This document shows, piece after piece, positions 38,603 to 48,563 of a stretch of 64,000 nucleotides of DNA. Source of the DNA: Symsagittifera roscoffensis. Taxonomy: Eukaryota; Xenacoelomorpha; Acoela; Convolutidae. Every line of letters starts with the position of its first letter. The first letter of the stretch is position 1. The notes beneath the pieces are model-generated. The model saw only the letters and a program-made list of their open reading frames with translations, searched no databases and had not been told where the DNA came from. The stretch is taken from NCBI RefSeq assembly GCF_963678635.1, contig NC_087070.1, positions 33,435,955 through 33,499,954 on the forward strand. The letters are read 5' to 3'. The translations under genes and the position numbers were made by a program.

Positions 38603-40213
38603 AAAATACCATCTTCTTACTTAACTTTAATGACATCTTTAAACTGCTATCTCAACACAGAAAAACATTTCCCTCGGGAAGTTTCACTAACTCATAATTT
38701 TAGCTTTTCACACATAAATAAAGATGTTTAAACCTTTCTAGATGGCCATATTACATTTTAGGAAGATTGCCTATCTTATACGCTATAGATTGCTATAAGA
38801 TAGATTGCCTATCTTATCTTATATTTTATAGGATTTTTGTTCTCACTACTTAAAGGCACCTATAACACATGCGCAAAAAAAACACAAGTAAATCTACAAG
38901 CTGGTGTAGCAACAATATGTTGGCAATTTCACTACATTAAATAATAAAATCCTTTTCGATGCACGAATTAGTGAGTATAATGAAAAACTATCTACAAAAC
39001 CGAACACATACGGCACTCCACAAGACAATAAAACCACTACACCCACAGTTTTGTCACATTTACACAATTTATCAAATCAACATCTTCTACAGATCAACCT
39101 TCAATATTATAGAAATGCACTTCTTAGAGCACAACGCATACAACAAAATGATAATATACAACGAAGCCCATATCACACATCACATTTCAACCACAAAGGA
39201 CTGATTACACATATGAACAAATAATCGAACTTTTGCAAACAAACTTCGTTTTAGCCCACGAAGAGACAACAGTTTGGATCCTTCAATCATTCCCTTTTTT
39301 ATCCATCCAACTTTCACAGACGCGACTCTCTTCTCTCAATCTCAAACCTCACCTTTTCCCACGTTTTTTGGCCTCCGTTTTTCATCTAACTCACTGGGCA
39401 TGGGTTCTGACGACTCAGCACAAACAGTATTTAACACTAACACTCGATTTGAATAACCCGCCTTAGACACATCCGACAAATTTTAGATTCCGAGCCCAGT
39501 CCCACTAAATTTTCCCAACCACCTTTCCAACCCATAACTCCCCCTACCCTTTTTAAATTCAAGATCCAATTCTTCCAACACTGTCGCTACAACCATTAAC
39601 TGACTTCCAGCTCGAGCATGACTATTTTATTACTAACCAAAAACGAAAAAACAACACAACCAGGCCACTAACAATTCACCTTAACTCACTCCACTTCAAC
39701 TTCCGAGTCATCCACATCATCTAACAGAAATGCTTCCACCCGTGCACAGCGTGTCCTTATGAAACGCAAACACCCAGTAATGCACCCGATTCCCAATACA
39801 TCGTTCAACAACATCCCAATCCCTTGAAAGCAATCAAACCCGTCACACTAATATACCATCGTTTTTGATTGAAAACTTTCTCTTCTTCCCCCAGTACACT
39901 CAGAATGACACTGAAAACCAAACCCTATGAGCCCAATTTTATGGCAGATTTTCCCTTTTGTCCACTTTTTCTCGGATCTCCTACTACAACTTCTCAAACC
40001 CGCTCAAAGTTCCCCCACGAAAGACATCCGACGACAAAAAGTAAAGGAGTCCATTATCCATCAACTAAACACCGAACTACTTAAATCAGTTCAATAACAA
40101 TGGTTTATCACAGACACACAAGAGATTCATAGCACGAAAATCCAACCGATTCCCACTTACTCACTATAATCACACTGTCATCCGAAATATGGAAGTAGTG
40201 TAGTAAAAGTGGC
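38603..40213. other. C-rich, G-poor decayed sequence next to the Polinton
   Basis: The plus strand is strikingly poor in G and rich in A and C (for example 39480-39600 and 39640-39760), unlike the rest of the window. All three plus frames contain coding-like pieces (SLGMGSDDSAQTVFNTNTRF near 39400; a Ser/Pro-rich stretch after it) interrupted by TAA, TAG and TGA. A perfect 10-bp inverted repeat CTATCTTATA/TATAAGATAG lies at 38771-38803. It may be an old strand-biased retroelement or gene, but no reverse transcriptase motif was seen. Confidence 0.4.
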
Positions 40214-40412
40214 TAGGAAAATCACCACTTTTAACCCCCCCCCCCTCTTTTTTCGGTGTGCCGTTGTACTTACCACTTTTAACCCCCAAAGGGGTTAAAA
40301 CCTCTACTTTTTTGGGCACGCATGTTTTAAGGGGGGTTTAAATTGGTAATTTTCCAGCCACTTCATGGAAACGGGAATAGAATTAAGTTTTGGTTGGTGC
40401 ATGTTTTCCCTT
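40214..40412. repeat. Left terminal inverted repeat
   Basis: Matches the reverse complement of 63810-64000 without large gaps. The outer part is TAGGAAAATCACCACTTTTAACC against TACAAAAATGACCACTTTTAACC, then GTGCCGTTGTACTTACC, AACCCCCAAAGGGGTTAAA, GGGCACGCATGTTTTAAGGG, GGTAATTTTCCAGCCA, TGGAAACGGGAAT and GTTTTGGTTGGTG...ATGTTTTCCCTT. Similarity ends where this copy reads TGACTTTGACAATTC. A run of 10 C here compares with 6 on the right. The motif ACCACTTTTAACCCCC occurs twice, at 40224 and 40273. Confidence 0.9.
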
Positions 40413-40591
40413 TGACTTTGACAATTCAAACTTTACTGCGTTCTATTGTGGATTGTTTTGTAATCTTTATTGCCACCTGTGGAATTAAATGAAATGCTGT
40501 GATATTGGTAAGTTTATATCGTTGTTTTGAATACCCTCGTCTCGATTAGAGTTGATTATTTTACTTTTCGGTCAAAAGAACAATTTTGAAA

Positions 40592-40632
40592 AGCTTTATT
40601 TCCTGAATGAAAAGTACTTCCTGAATAAAGCT
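40592..40632. terminator. Inverted AATAAA pair downstream of the polymerase
   Basis: AGCTTTATT at 40592-40600 and AATAAAGCT at 40624-40632 form a 9-bp inverted repeat. Each arm holds an AATAAA polyadenylation signal, one per strand. The minus-strand signal lies about 60 bp past the polymerase stop at 40662. The other would face transcripts entering from the terminal repeat. The second block carries the same pair near 50590-50630. Confidence 0.45.
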
Positions 40633-41281
40633 AATCATTTACATTTATAATCAGAACTTAGTTAGTCAGAATCGTCTAATATAATAGCTTGTCGATTTAA
40701 GCACCGCCCTTTAGATGGTCTAATTTCTTCCCGCTCGTTTTCTTCTCGAGCTTCAATGTCCAAATAGGGGCAGTTGTACGCTGCTGGTTCTGACTCATTT
40801 TGCCCACTTAGCTGGTCGAAATCTACCAAATCCTGTTCTAGCTCTTGAACAGTGTATGTTGGTTGGTTGGTTGAAGCCCATATCTGGTGATGTAAAAAGA
40901 TCCACGTTATATCCCCCTGCGCTTCTATAGCTTTGGCCAAATCCTCCCTTCCGTTATCGGTGGGAGTGGGGACCATGTCTACGTCGTATTCGTCTCAGTC
41001 CATGGTGCACCCAATTTCTCTTATGAACATATCCTCACGCAAACGTTTATGTCCAAAAGGACTAGTAGTTACTCTGTCTGGATGTATATAGCGCTTATTG
41101 TCAAATGCGCTCAGGGAAATTTTGTTCTTTATTATGGTTTGTAAATTGTGATTACAGGAATTTATCCGCACATTTTTTGACCGGACCAGCGAACATTAAG
41201 TCAAAGTTTCTTTGTATTTATTATGGGTTAGCTCCCTTTTTGTATATTTTGAAATTCCTTTTGCACTTTTCTTATCAGAGC

Positions 41282-41454
41282 CTAAAAAAGAAAAAACAGT
41301 CGATTATTTCAAATTTTTAACAGTTTTTTTCCCTTTTCCACATAAATACCTCCCTTCCCCCTCCCCCACCACTCACTACATAATCTTATGATTTGTTTTT
41401 GTTGCCCTTTTCTAAAATGGTAATTGCAAACTAAAAGAAAAAAAAGAAACTTAC
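41282..41454 (-). other. Intron in the polymerase gene (copy 1)
   Basis: On the minus strand the exon ends TTTTTTCAG|GTAAGTTTC and the next begins after TTCTTTTTTAG|GCTCTG, giving a 173-bp phase-1 intron. The flanking residues (LYSIIF on one side, KKSAKGISKY on the other) join where Polinton polymerases are continuous, which supports real splicing. A spliceosomal intron inside the polymerase implies expression from a eukaryotic nucleus. Confidence 0.7.
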
Positions 41455-43281
41455 CTGAAAAAATAATGCTGTACAGTTTGGACTTTAGTCCGACGCGTAC
41501 TCCTGTATGATCTCCCCAGCAAACTCGTCCTTGAATTTGAGGGTAACGCGCAAATTCTCGTTGGTGTAGAGGGGGTGGGTGGCTGGTAGAGTTGAAACGT
41601 CAAAGTGATTTCGCAGTTCATGGTTTTTCTCAATTTCATTGTAGAGATCTTTGCTGCGGATTTCATTCAGGAACGAATCAGTGTCCGAATGTAGAAGAGT
41701 TGCGTCAAAGTTTTTCTTGATTATGTTGTAATGGAACTGGAACATGTTAAATCTAGTATCGTTGCACCAACAATTGTGGGCTTATCCCATTTTATGTTCA
41801 CAGGTTTTGAGGTTACAGAAACAAAGTGTTGGTCAACTTTTTTTACACTGCTAAATCTTTTTTTCATTGATAAATTTTGCAGTTCTTCGGTATTGCGATT
41901 AATATCTACATTATGTCGATTCCTTTTTGATTTGCAGAATTTTCCAAAAGCACTATTTATTATTTGCTTGAAGAAATCTTGTTCAAACTTGGTAGTCGCT
42001 TTTTTTCGGAGCTCAGTGTTCAACTGAACATATGGTGCAATAAATTTTTCTTGTCTAAACTGCAGTACTCGATTTATTTTTTTAATTTTCAAACCAAGTT
42101 CGACATAGAGCTGAAGTGTTGTGTTAGGTATTGTACAGTATAGTTTTTCTTTGGAAAGAAGTTTTGTATGAGCTTTGGCGTAGTGCCCACTTTATCCGAA
42201 AGGTTCAATTTTTTCAACATGTCCAATTGAAGCTCACTGAGCCATATTTTGGACACATTTTTTTTTGTTGGGGCGAGTGGGTAATCCAAATGTGCATCGT
42301 GCAAATGATTGGGGTATAAAAGATCGACGTCTAAATTATATCCAATTTCGGATTCTCTGCCTGTGTTGAGCATTTCGGCTATAGTTACTTGGTCATTAAA
42401 CTCAAATGAGTTAAGTGGAAGAGGAAATTCCCCCATAATCCCGCCATATAAATTGTTCGCGTCTATCATGAAGAGGAAAGCGTTAGGCTGTTTAGGGTCG
42501 TAATTTTTCACAAATTTATTGTTGGCGGAAACAAGTCTTTTTCCAAACACACTAGCAATGCCCCCTGATCAGGTTTTCTGCCATATCCAAGTGCTCCCTA
42601 TCAGTGAGTAAATGGAGGTCAGCCTTGCATGTTCGCAAAAATGCATCCCCTGAGAGATTGCTAACCGTGAAATATTGAGCACAATCTAGCTTATATGTTT
42701 CATAACACACTCGCCTAAACTCTTCAAAAACGCATGCAAGAATCAAGGTATCAGTCGTTAGATACAAATCGCTGTATTCGCCCAAAGTCTGAAAACCGAA
42801 ACGAGTGTACACTAACCATGCATGTTGGTATTCTTTTTCACTGACACTAAAAACACCTCCTTGCAGCGTGTTGGTCCACTTGTCGCGTGCCCGTGGTCCA
42901 TATTCTGTGTATCTTGCATGGCTGTCAACATACGAGTAGGGGAAGTAACCTTTTTGTCGAATCAATGCTTTATCTTCTTCCGGTCGGGTAGCAAAGTGGT
43001 TATTGAGATATGTAAACTTTTCCACGGGTAGATTCCGAGCTAGCTCGTCTAGTGAGCTGTTCATAAATTTACAACTGTCCACAAAACGGATTTCTTCGTA
43101 GACATTATGGACATTTCCTTTTTCGTTAGTGTACAATCTAATCCACACTTTCATCGTAAGTGAAATAAATTTTTCGTCATTAAGTGGAATGACCGAAAAG
43201 GTGTTTCTGGTTTTGGTATCATGCAGACTCTTCAGTACATGGTGCAAATCATAATTCTGGAGATTGTGGGCAAACACAGGG

Positions 43282-43321
43282 GTGAATTGTATGGTACATC
43301 TCAGAATTGTATGGTACGTCT
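43282..43321. repeat. 20-bp tandem duplication inside the polymerase
   Basis: GAATTGTATGGTACATCTCA is followed directly by GAATTGTATGGTACGTCTCA, one base different. Twenty bases is not a multiple of three, so the duplication shifts the polymerase frame. It is present in both 10-kb copies, so it predates them. Confidence 0.9.
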
Positions 43322-43910
43322 CAGACTGTTTTGAGCCCATCCGAGGAATGATCCATCGAAATGATTATGGTCCAAAACTTTCGCGTTAGTTTCGGAGAAT
43401 TCCTCTTCGCAAATCCAGTTGTTGTCACTGTCTTCAAGAATAGTGGTGCTTCCAAGGTAGTTCGGGTATCGTCGTTTTTTATTATGAAAGTCACGCGCCA
43501 ATACTTCCAGCATTCGAACGAATTTAGTCATCGCGTCCACTCCTCGATGAAGTGCAAAAAAACGCCGGTTTCGGGTTTCCAGCTTCCACAACTACAAGGC
43601 AAAAACTGCTGGGCTTATGTTTTTCAATCACGGTTGTGCTCGAGCAGGTAGGATTATTTCTCACTGTCTCCACCTTTTCCAGCAGAGACTCCAAATCAAA
43701 GTAAACCGCGAATGGGCTATAGCTTCAAGCACCGATGTTTTTGAAGCCTACGCTGCTCCTGCAATCATTTGGCATGGTAAAGATTGCTGGTTCGTTCACC
43801 ATGCAGTTTAACTGGTGGTGCTCAAATCGTTCCTCAGATGAACATCGGTGGAAGCAGTTTCGTCACAGCATGTTTCTCGATCTCAGTTTTCTTTTTTGCA
43901 TTTTTCTCAC

Positions 43911-43931
43911 TATACATATATATATGTATAG
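43911..43931. repeat. AT microsatellite
   Basis: Self-complementary TATACATATATATATGTATA inside the N-terminal part of the polymerase. Copy 2 is two bases longer (53910-53932), a normal microsatellite length difference. Confidence 0.7.
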
Positions 43932-44555
43932 TTCAAGTTTGGTCTACGCAATCATAGAATTGGTCCTGGGTCCATCCTTGAACGTCTACAGCAAGCATTT
44001 TGCAATTGGCTAAGATGGTTATTTCTTCTTCTGTGCCATCTGCTTTTTCTTTTTCAAGAGTTACTTCTGCCGACAATTGAGCTTTCTGAGGCTTATATAT
44101 AGTATTCTGATGTATCAGTTCTTCGATATCGTCTCTCTTAGTCACGAATAGCGCTAGTAGGTCCCCATCCATTTCCATCGGCACTATATCATATGTCCTG
44201 ACTGCTCCATCAAAAGCTATCTCAGGCTGTATAGATGTGAGGATTTCTCGGCTCACATCATATGCTGGCAGACCGTGTTCGTTTCGCATGTGCGCAGCAT
44301 ATGCGCGATCATTTTGGAACACATTCATGTCGTAGAGACAAATTCTACTTTCTTCCGTTTCATCGATTGTTTTGTGACGCTCCACCACATGTTCCCAAGT
44401 GACACGAAGTGATTTATCCTCTAGTTCACAGTGACCACAGATGTAGTCGGTTTTGACAGGATCAATCGTTTGAACAGCCATAAGATGTTTTTTGAGGCTT
44501 CGCCGGTCGCTCAGTTTTTTTGGCAGAGATTACAGGGTACGACTTTTGTAGACAT

Positions 44556-46201
44556 TGCGAGGTTGTTTGTTGAGAATTTTGATATTTCGGAAATCAAGGC
44601 TCAATTAAAGCAAATACTGGCTTACAAGTCAAAACAGTTCAAGTGATTTTCCGTTTGTTTTACGACTGCGATTAAATCTGTTTAGATTTTCAAACTTTTT
44701 CTATCATTTGTTTAATTGCCAAACTAGGAGTGGTTTCCTAAGGTGGAGCTTAGATTAATGAATTCGAGAGGGTGCGCCCAAGTTGCACTCAGATACATCA
44801 AAGAAAACCATTTGAGCTCATTTTATAAACCTATAAAATAGTCTCATAAATCAACCAAATTTTCTGAATTAACCACAAAGTTCCTAAACAAGTTTTGTAG
44901 CTTCAAACAATTCATCGGCACTCAATTCAGAAAGACCTCACCCGAGTAGACCTAAGCCCAGCAGAGTGAAATGAAAGCTTTACACCGAATGTAGTTAATC
45001 ATCAATTGAGCTGTAAAAATAGCTCAAACTAGGAATGGAAGAGAGCAACTCCAAGGTGATCAATAAAAGGCGCTACTGTAATTGATGGGCGGTTTTTTGT
45101 TTACGAGTTAAAAAAACAGGATCAAATCTGAAATCAAAATTTTTGATTAAATTGCAAATTTTGTTATGTTGTTGTAATTGATAAATTTGTTAGTTTTGAT
45201 TAACCGCTCCAGCTAAAAATGAAAACTGGTGTTCTTGTTTTCCAGCTATCGATGAACGTCAGAGAAGTGATAAAGCTTCATATCAAAAAAATTTTAAAAA
45301 TTAAACAATGGGAATTTTTCATGTCAAACTTCTGATAAAATCAAAAAAATCAAACAGGTCAATTTTTTTTTTATTATTTTTTTTGTTTTTTATTAAATTC
45401 TTTCAGCGTATATGTTCACTGATTCAGGTATCTGTTAGGTCCTTTGCAGTGTTTCAGCTTTTATTTTTAGATGGTTTCCACTGCAGGGTGTTGAGGACCA
45501 TTGGCTCAGTGGATATGCAGTCCTTTCAAAAACCACCAAATATCTTTAGAAACGTGGCCGCCTAGACTCGAAAACGGCGGCAACGCCTTGTTTTTGACCC
45601 CGCTGAGACTAAAAAAAATTGGTTTCATCCATTTCTGAGCACGCCTTTATAGTGAACGACACTTAGCCAACGTTAAATTTTAACGAATTCCGATTATCTC
45701 AAAAATTACATTTCGGAAAGCTTTGTATAGAGGCACTGCGGGTTTCATCAGCCGTAATACCATTGTAGCAACAGTATGAGACAAAGTTGCAGTTCAAGAA
45801 ATCAATTTTGCATTTTTTTCTGGTTTCGGTTTTGAACAAAAATAACATGTTAAGTGTTGCATATACAGGCAATCTTTCCTTAGCTAACTTGATCACCTAC
45901 TACTGGTTGAAACTAGAGGATAATTTTTGATACCAGTATTTGTTTTTTAACAAAATTTTGAAATTCTTAACATTTTTTTTTTCAAAAACGAATTTTTTTT
46001 TTAAAATTTGTTTCTTTTTGTTTAGTTTTATTCTTTCAAAGATTTCTGAAAAAATTTACAGAGCAAACTTTAAGTTAGAAAAAGTCAGAAACAAAACATG
46101 AACAAATATTCAGCCACAATAATTTAAAAAAACTTATCAAACTAAATAATAAACCCCCAAACTGGTGCACTCTCGGTGGAAACAAAGTTTTTTTTTGAGT
46201 T
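44556..46201. other. Inter-gene region, no gene called
   Basis: AT-rich stretch between the polymerase start and the 187-residue gene. Plus-strand splice-like signals are present: TTTTCCAG near 45245, an exon-like piece ending CAAACAG|GTCAATTTT, then TTCTTTCAG|CGTATATG near 45408. Only short frames result. A GC-richer patch, AACGTGGCCGCCTAGACTCGAAAACGGCGG, lies at 45550-45580. Near-identical sequence is present at 54557-56201. Confidence 0.4.
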
Positions 46202-46765
46202 TCAGAGATTTCTAAATTGCAGTTTGCGGTTTTTCGGCGCAAAGCAAGCATTGATAGGCGGCGTCTCAGCTACTAAGATTGGCGCAGTGGGACTTTGACT
46301 GCTGGAAGAAGAAGCAGAAGGAGTATGCTGCTGCTGTTGTTGAGTGATTGAAAAAATATCCGGTTTTATTGGGGTTTTGGGCGTCTGCTCGTCCTCATCT
46401 TTTTTTTCTGTTGAATCTGGTGATTTAATCGACTCAATGTTCAAGTAAATTTCTTGCTCGGCTAAATCTCTAATGGATCCTTCCTGATTTTCGTAGAAGG
46501 GGATCGATTGCCAATCGTAGTCAAACAATATTTTTCTCGGTGAACGATCGATGCAAGTAGGGTCTTGAATATCTGTGCGCTCCAGCGCAGGATACCATAC
46601 AGTCACACAATAAATCTCGTAGACCTGTTTTCTGCTTTGCATGAGGATACCAATTTGATCTTGCAAATAATTGGGTAACATCATGTGGTTTTTAGTGACC
46701 CATTCATCGAATTCTCTGCTTCCTGGATCAAGATCGTTCAAAGGACTTGCTTTTCGATGACGCAT
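46202..46765 (-). CDS. 187-residue Q/S-rich protein, copy 1
   Basis: Open frame of 187 codons from ATG 46765 (MRHRKASPLNDLDPGSREFD). The N-terminal 110 residues look globular and acidic, with EFDEWVTKNHMMLPNYLQDQ and YCVTVWYPALERTDIQDPTC. A Lys/Asp-rich linker follows, then QQQQQH and a Ser run (SASSSSSQSPT), ending APKNRKLQFRNL. It lies on the polymerase strand between polymerase and capsid genes, where Polintons carry lineage-specific proteins. The family is not recognised. The second copy differs at several residues (Q35, I50 and W80 become L, N and C). Confidence 0.6.
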   Translation of the reverse strand: MRHRKASPLNDLDPGSREFDEWVTKNHMMLPNYLQDQIGILMQSRKQVYEIYCVTVWYPALERTDIQDPTCIDRSPRKILFDYDWQSIPFYENQEGSIRDLAEQEIYLNIESIKSPDSTEKKDEDEQTPKTPIKPDIFSITQQQQQHTPSASSSSSQSPTAPILVAETPPINACFAPKNRKLQFRNL

Positions 46766-47148
46766 TTTCCGTTATTGTTGAACCACTACGATAGAATTTC
46801 CGGTATACGTTTGATATAATATAGCTCTTTTAAGAGAATTAATTGAAATAATTTGCAGTGGAGTTGCCATCGTTGAAAATTTTGTTTTGTTTGATTTTGA
46901 GAGATTGAATAAAAACAGTGAGTAGATTTAGTTTGACCTACCACTCATAGTTTTTTTACTGCTGGTGGTCCAAAATTTAGCCAATTACCATAAATCTGGT
47001 TTTGTAAAAATTTAATATGTTTTAAGGGCTTTTGCAATTAAAGTAGAAATGTGAACGCTTCGAAAATCTATACTTCAAAGAAACAGCATGGTGCCTTTTT
47101 ATGATACCCTAAGCACAAAGTGACAGAAGTTTTACACTTCAATGAGAT
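46766..47148. other. No gene seen
   Basis: AT-rich spacer upstream of the 187-residue gene. It contains TTGATATAATATAGC near 46810, which could serve as a TATA-like element on either strand. Copies differ here by short deletions (46970-47030 against 56970-57030). Confidence 0.35.
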
Positions 47149-48318
47149 AACATGCATGCCGCCAGGGTAAAAACGTTGAGATTTATGAGCAAAAATGGGA
47201 ATTTGCCAGACAGATTTGACATGTATAACTTAAACTCATAGATTTCCAACTGCAAACAAATTAAAAGTCCCCAATGAATCTTAAGGAATACCGTAAAAGA
47301 AAACGCCCGAGTTAATCTATTCACCGGCTGGGTAAATCATTCTTAATTTGTCTCTTGACTGATACGGTTGAATAAAATTACCGCTACCCAACTAAGTACA
47401 CGCTTGAAAGTGAAACTAACTTTTTTGATGACTTTCGTGATATTTCTTCAGGAGAAAAACGTATAATCAGAGTTGGAACAAAAACATTTGAAAAAACAGG
47501 TACCTATTTTACTCTAAAATTGTAAAAGAAAACTGACCAAGAGGTGTTCAAAATGTATGAAGCAAATACTTTGACGTCGAGATAATTTGATTGTTCAGCA
47601 GATAATTATTCAAAAGTAAAAAAAAAATGATCGAAGCACCAACTGGTGAAAAGATTTAAACTTTCACAACAGGGAACGATAAACCTAAAAAACGACGATA
47701 CAAATCAAAACGATCGGTTTACTCCGAAAAAGACTGTAACAGTGAAAACGGAGACGATGATGAAGAAGATTATTCCAAGAAAAAATGTCGAGTGGCTTGA
47801 GTAAATTGAAAAAAAAAAACAGTTTCATTTTTTCATTACCAGAATGGTTGAAGCAATTTATGAACAATCGCCGATATACTTCAAACAATTTCGGAAAAAC
47901 TTAAAATATATATTTTTCTGAACAATGAACCCGACGTTTCTGACCTTCAAATCTATTCAAATCAGAGCGAATTTTGTTGCCAATCTCCCGCCAATGGTCA
48001 GCCTAATTACCACGTTCTTATCGAAGTTACAAGAGAATGCACTCAAGCAGTTAACAAGATGACCTTAAAATCTTTTTTGTGCCTTGCCTCCTTTCCTCTT
48101 TTAAATGTTTGATTATGGGGTTCAGCAAATATCATCTATCAGGACCACTGATGGAAAAAATGAAAGTGGCTGTTAACTACAGTTCGACTAACAACCTTGA
48201 CACCGCCGGATTTTCTTTGCGAAAACGATTGCCGCAGATTTGCTTTGCATCACAGACTCGATCCATTCAAACTCAAACTGATCTATTTACTAATGTAACC
48301 ATTGAACGTTTTTTTTGA
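47149..48318 (+). pseudogene. Plus-strand coding remnants in the Polinton, copy 1
   Basis: Several plus-strand stretches look coding. The first is FMSKNGNLPDRFDMYNLN then, past stops, KENARVNLFTGW (47149-47330). Next is YPTKYTLESETNFFDDFRD with GEKRIIRVGTKTFEKTG (47376-47525), followed by a GTACCT donor. Then MIEAPTGEKI (47629), TAA, and a basic/acidic tail KPKKRRYKSKRSVYSEKD...GDDDEEDYSKKK (to 47800). Then VEAIYEQSPIYFKQFRKNL with DVSDLQIYSNQSEFCCQSPA (47844-48110), and finally GFSKYHLSGPLMEKMKVAVN...FTNVTIERFF (48118-48318). Order and strand suggest one multi-exon gene, now interrupted, facing the capsid genes. It could encode a nuclear protein because of the basic clusters. Family not recognised. 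Confidence 0.35.
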
Positions 48319-48508
48319 GTTTTGAATAGGGATAATGCTGCTGAATTTCATCGAGTGGGTATAGTCGATTATAGATTGATTCAAATACTTTGTTTGTTAA
48401 ATTTATAATGGAGAAGAAACACAATTTCTGAAAAATATCTGTGAAGCCTGAGATAATTCCAGCGGTATGTTTTCTAGCAACCATAAAACGTGTTTTCTTC
48501 AAAATCAT
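48290..48508 (-). CDS. 72-residue ORF after the protease, copy 1
   Basis: Minus-strand frame MILKKTRFMVARKHTAGIIS...NLTNKVFESIYNRLYPLDEI...KLKKNVQWLH, 55 bp downstream of the protease and on the same strand. The second methionine, MVARKHTAG, may be the true start. It is identical in the second block. Its position in a compact same-strand series favours a small gene, but no family is recognised. Its end overlaps the end of the plus-strand remnant tail-to-tail. Confidence 0.4.
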   Translation of the reverse strand: MILKKTRFMVARKHTAGIISGFTDIFQKLCFFSIINLTNKVFESIYNRLYPLDEIQQHYPYSKLKKNVQWLH

Positions 48509-48563
48509 TAAAAAATTGCATCAGTATCACAAAGTTATAACTTCATATGTTTAGCAAAACGCA

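Larger units (their letters stand above)
40662..44555 (-). pseudogene. Protein-primed family B DNA polymerase, copy 1, broken
   Basis: Replicative polymerase of Polintons. From the N-terminus: C2H2-type fingers (CNLCQK...HL near 44520; CGHC and H..H 44430-44360; C-D-M 44340); exonuclease motif VYFDLESLL near 43700; an HNH-like DHNHFDG near 43360; FAHNLQNYD near 43260; YLTTDTLILACVFEEF near 42730; palm motif A DANNLYGG at 42463; motif B INSAFGK near 41954; motif C SDTDS at 41685. An intron at 41282-41454 precedes the C-terminal KISLSAFDNKRYI. ATG at 44555 precedes the first finger. Breaks: an A run near 44515, frame changes in 43590-43930, a 20-bp duplication at 43282-43321, a short C run at 42561-42565, single-base shifts near 42105, 41745 and 41490, and stops TAA 41196 and TGA 40995. 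All catalytic motifs survive although the frame does not. Confidence 0.9.

Noticed and set aside
41731-42027. 98-codon plus-strand frame inside the polymerase (also 51729-52025) and similar plus-strand frames at 42131, 42309, 42822, 43361, 43617, 43735
   Set aside because: Lie opposite clear polymerase coding sequence with its conserved motifs. They are antisense shadows.
44431-44646. 71-codon plus-strand frame that looks protein-like at its end
   Set aside because: Overlaps the polymerase start and its first zinc finger on the other strand. No support for a plus-strand gene here.
45308-45565. 85-codon plus-strand frame with splice-like signals
   Set aside because: Runs through a T tract whose length differs in the second block, where the frame is shorter. 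Kept only as a note in the inter-gene entry.
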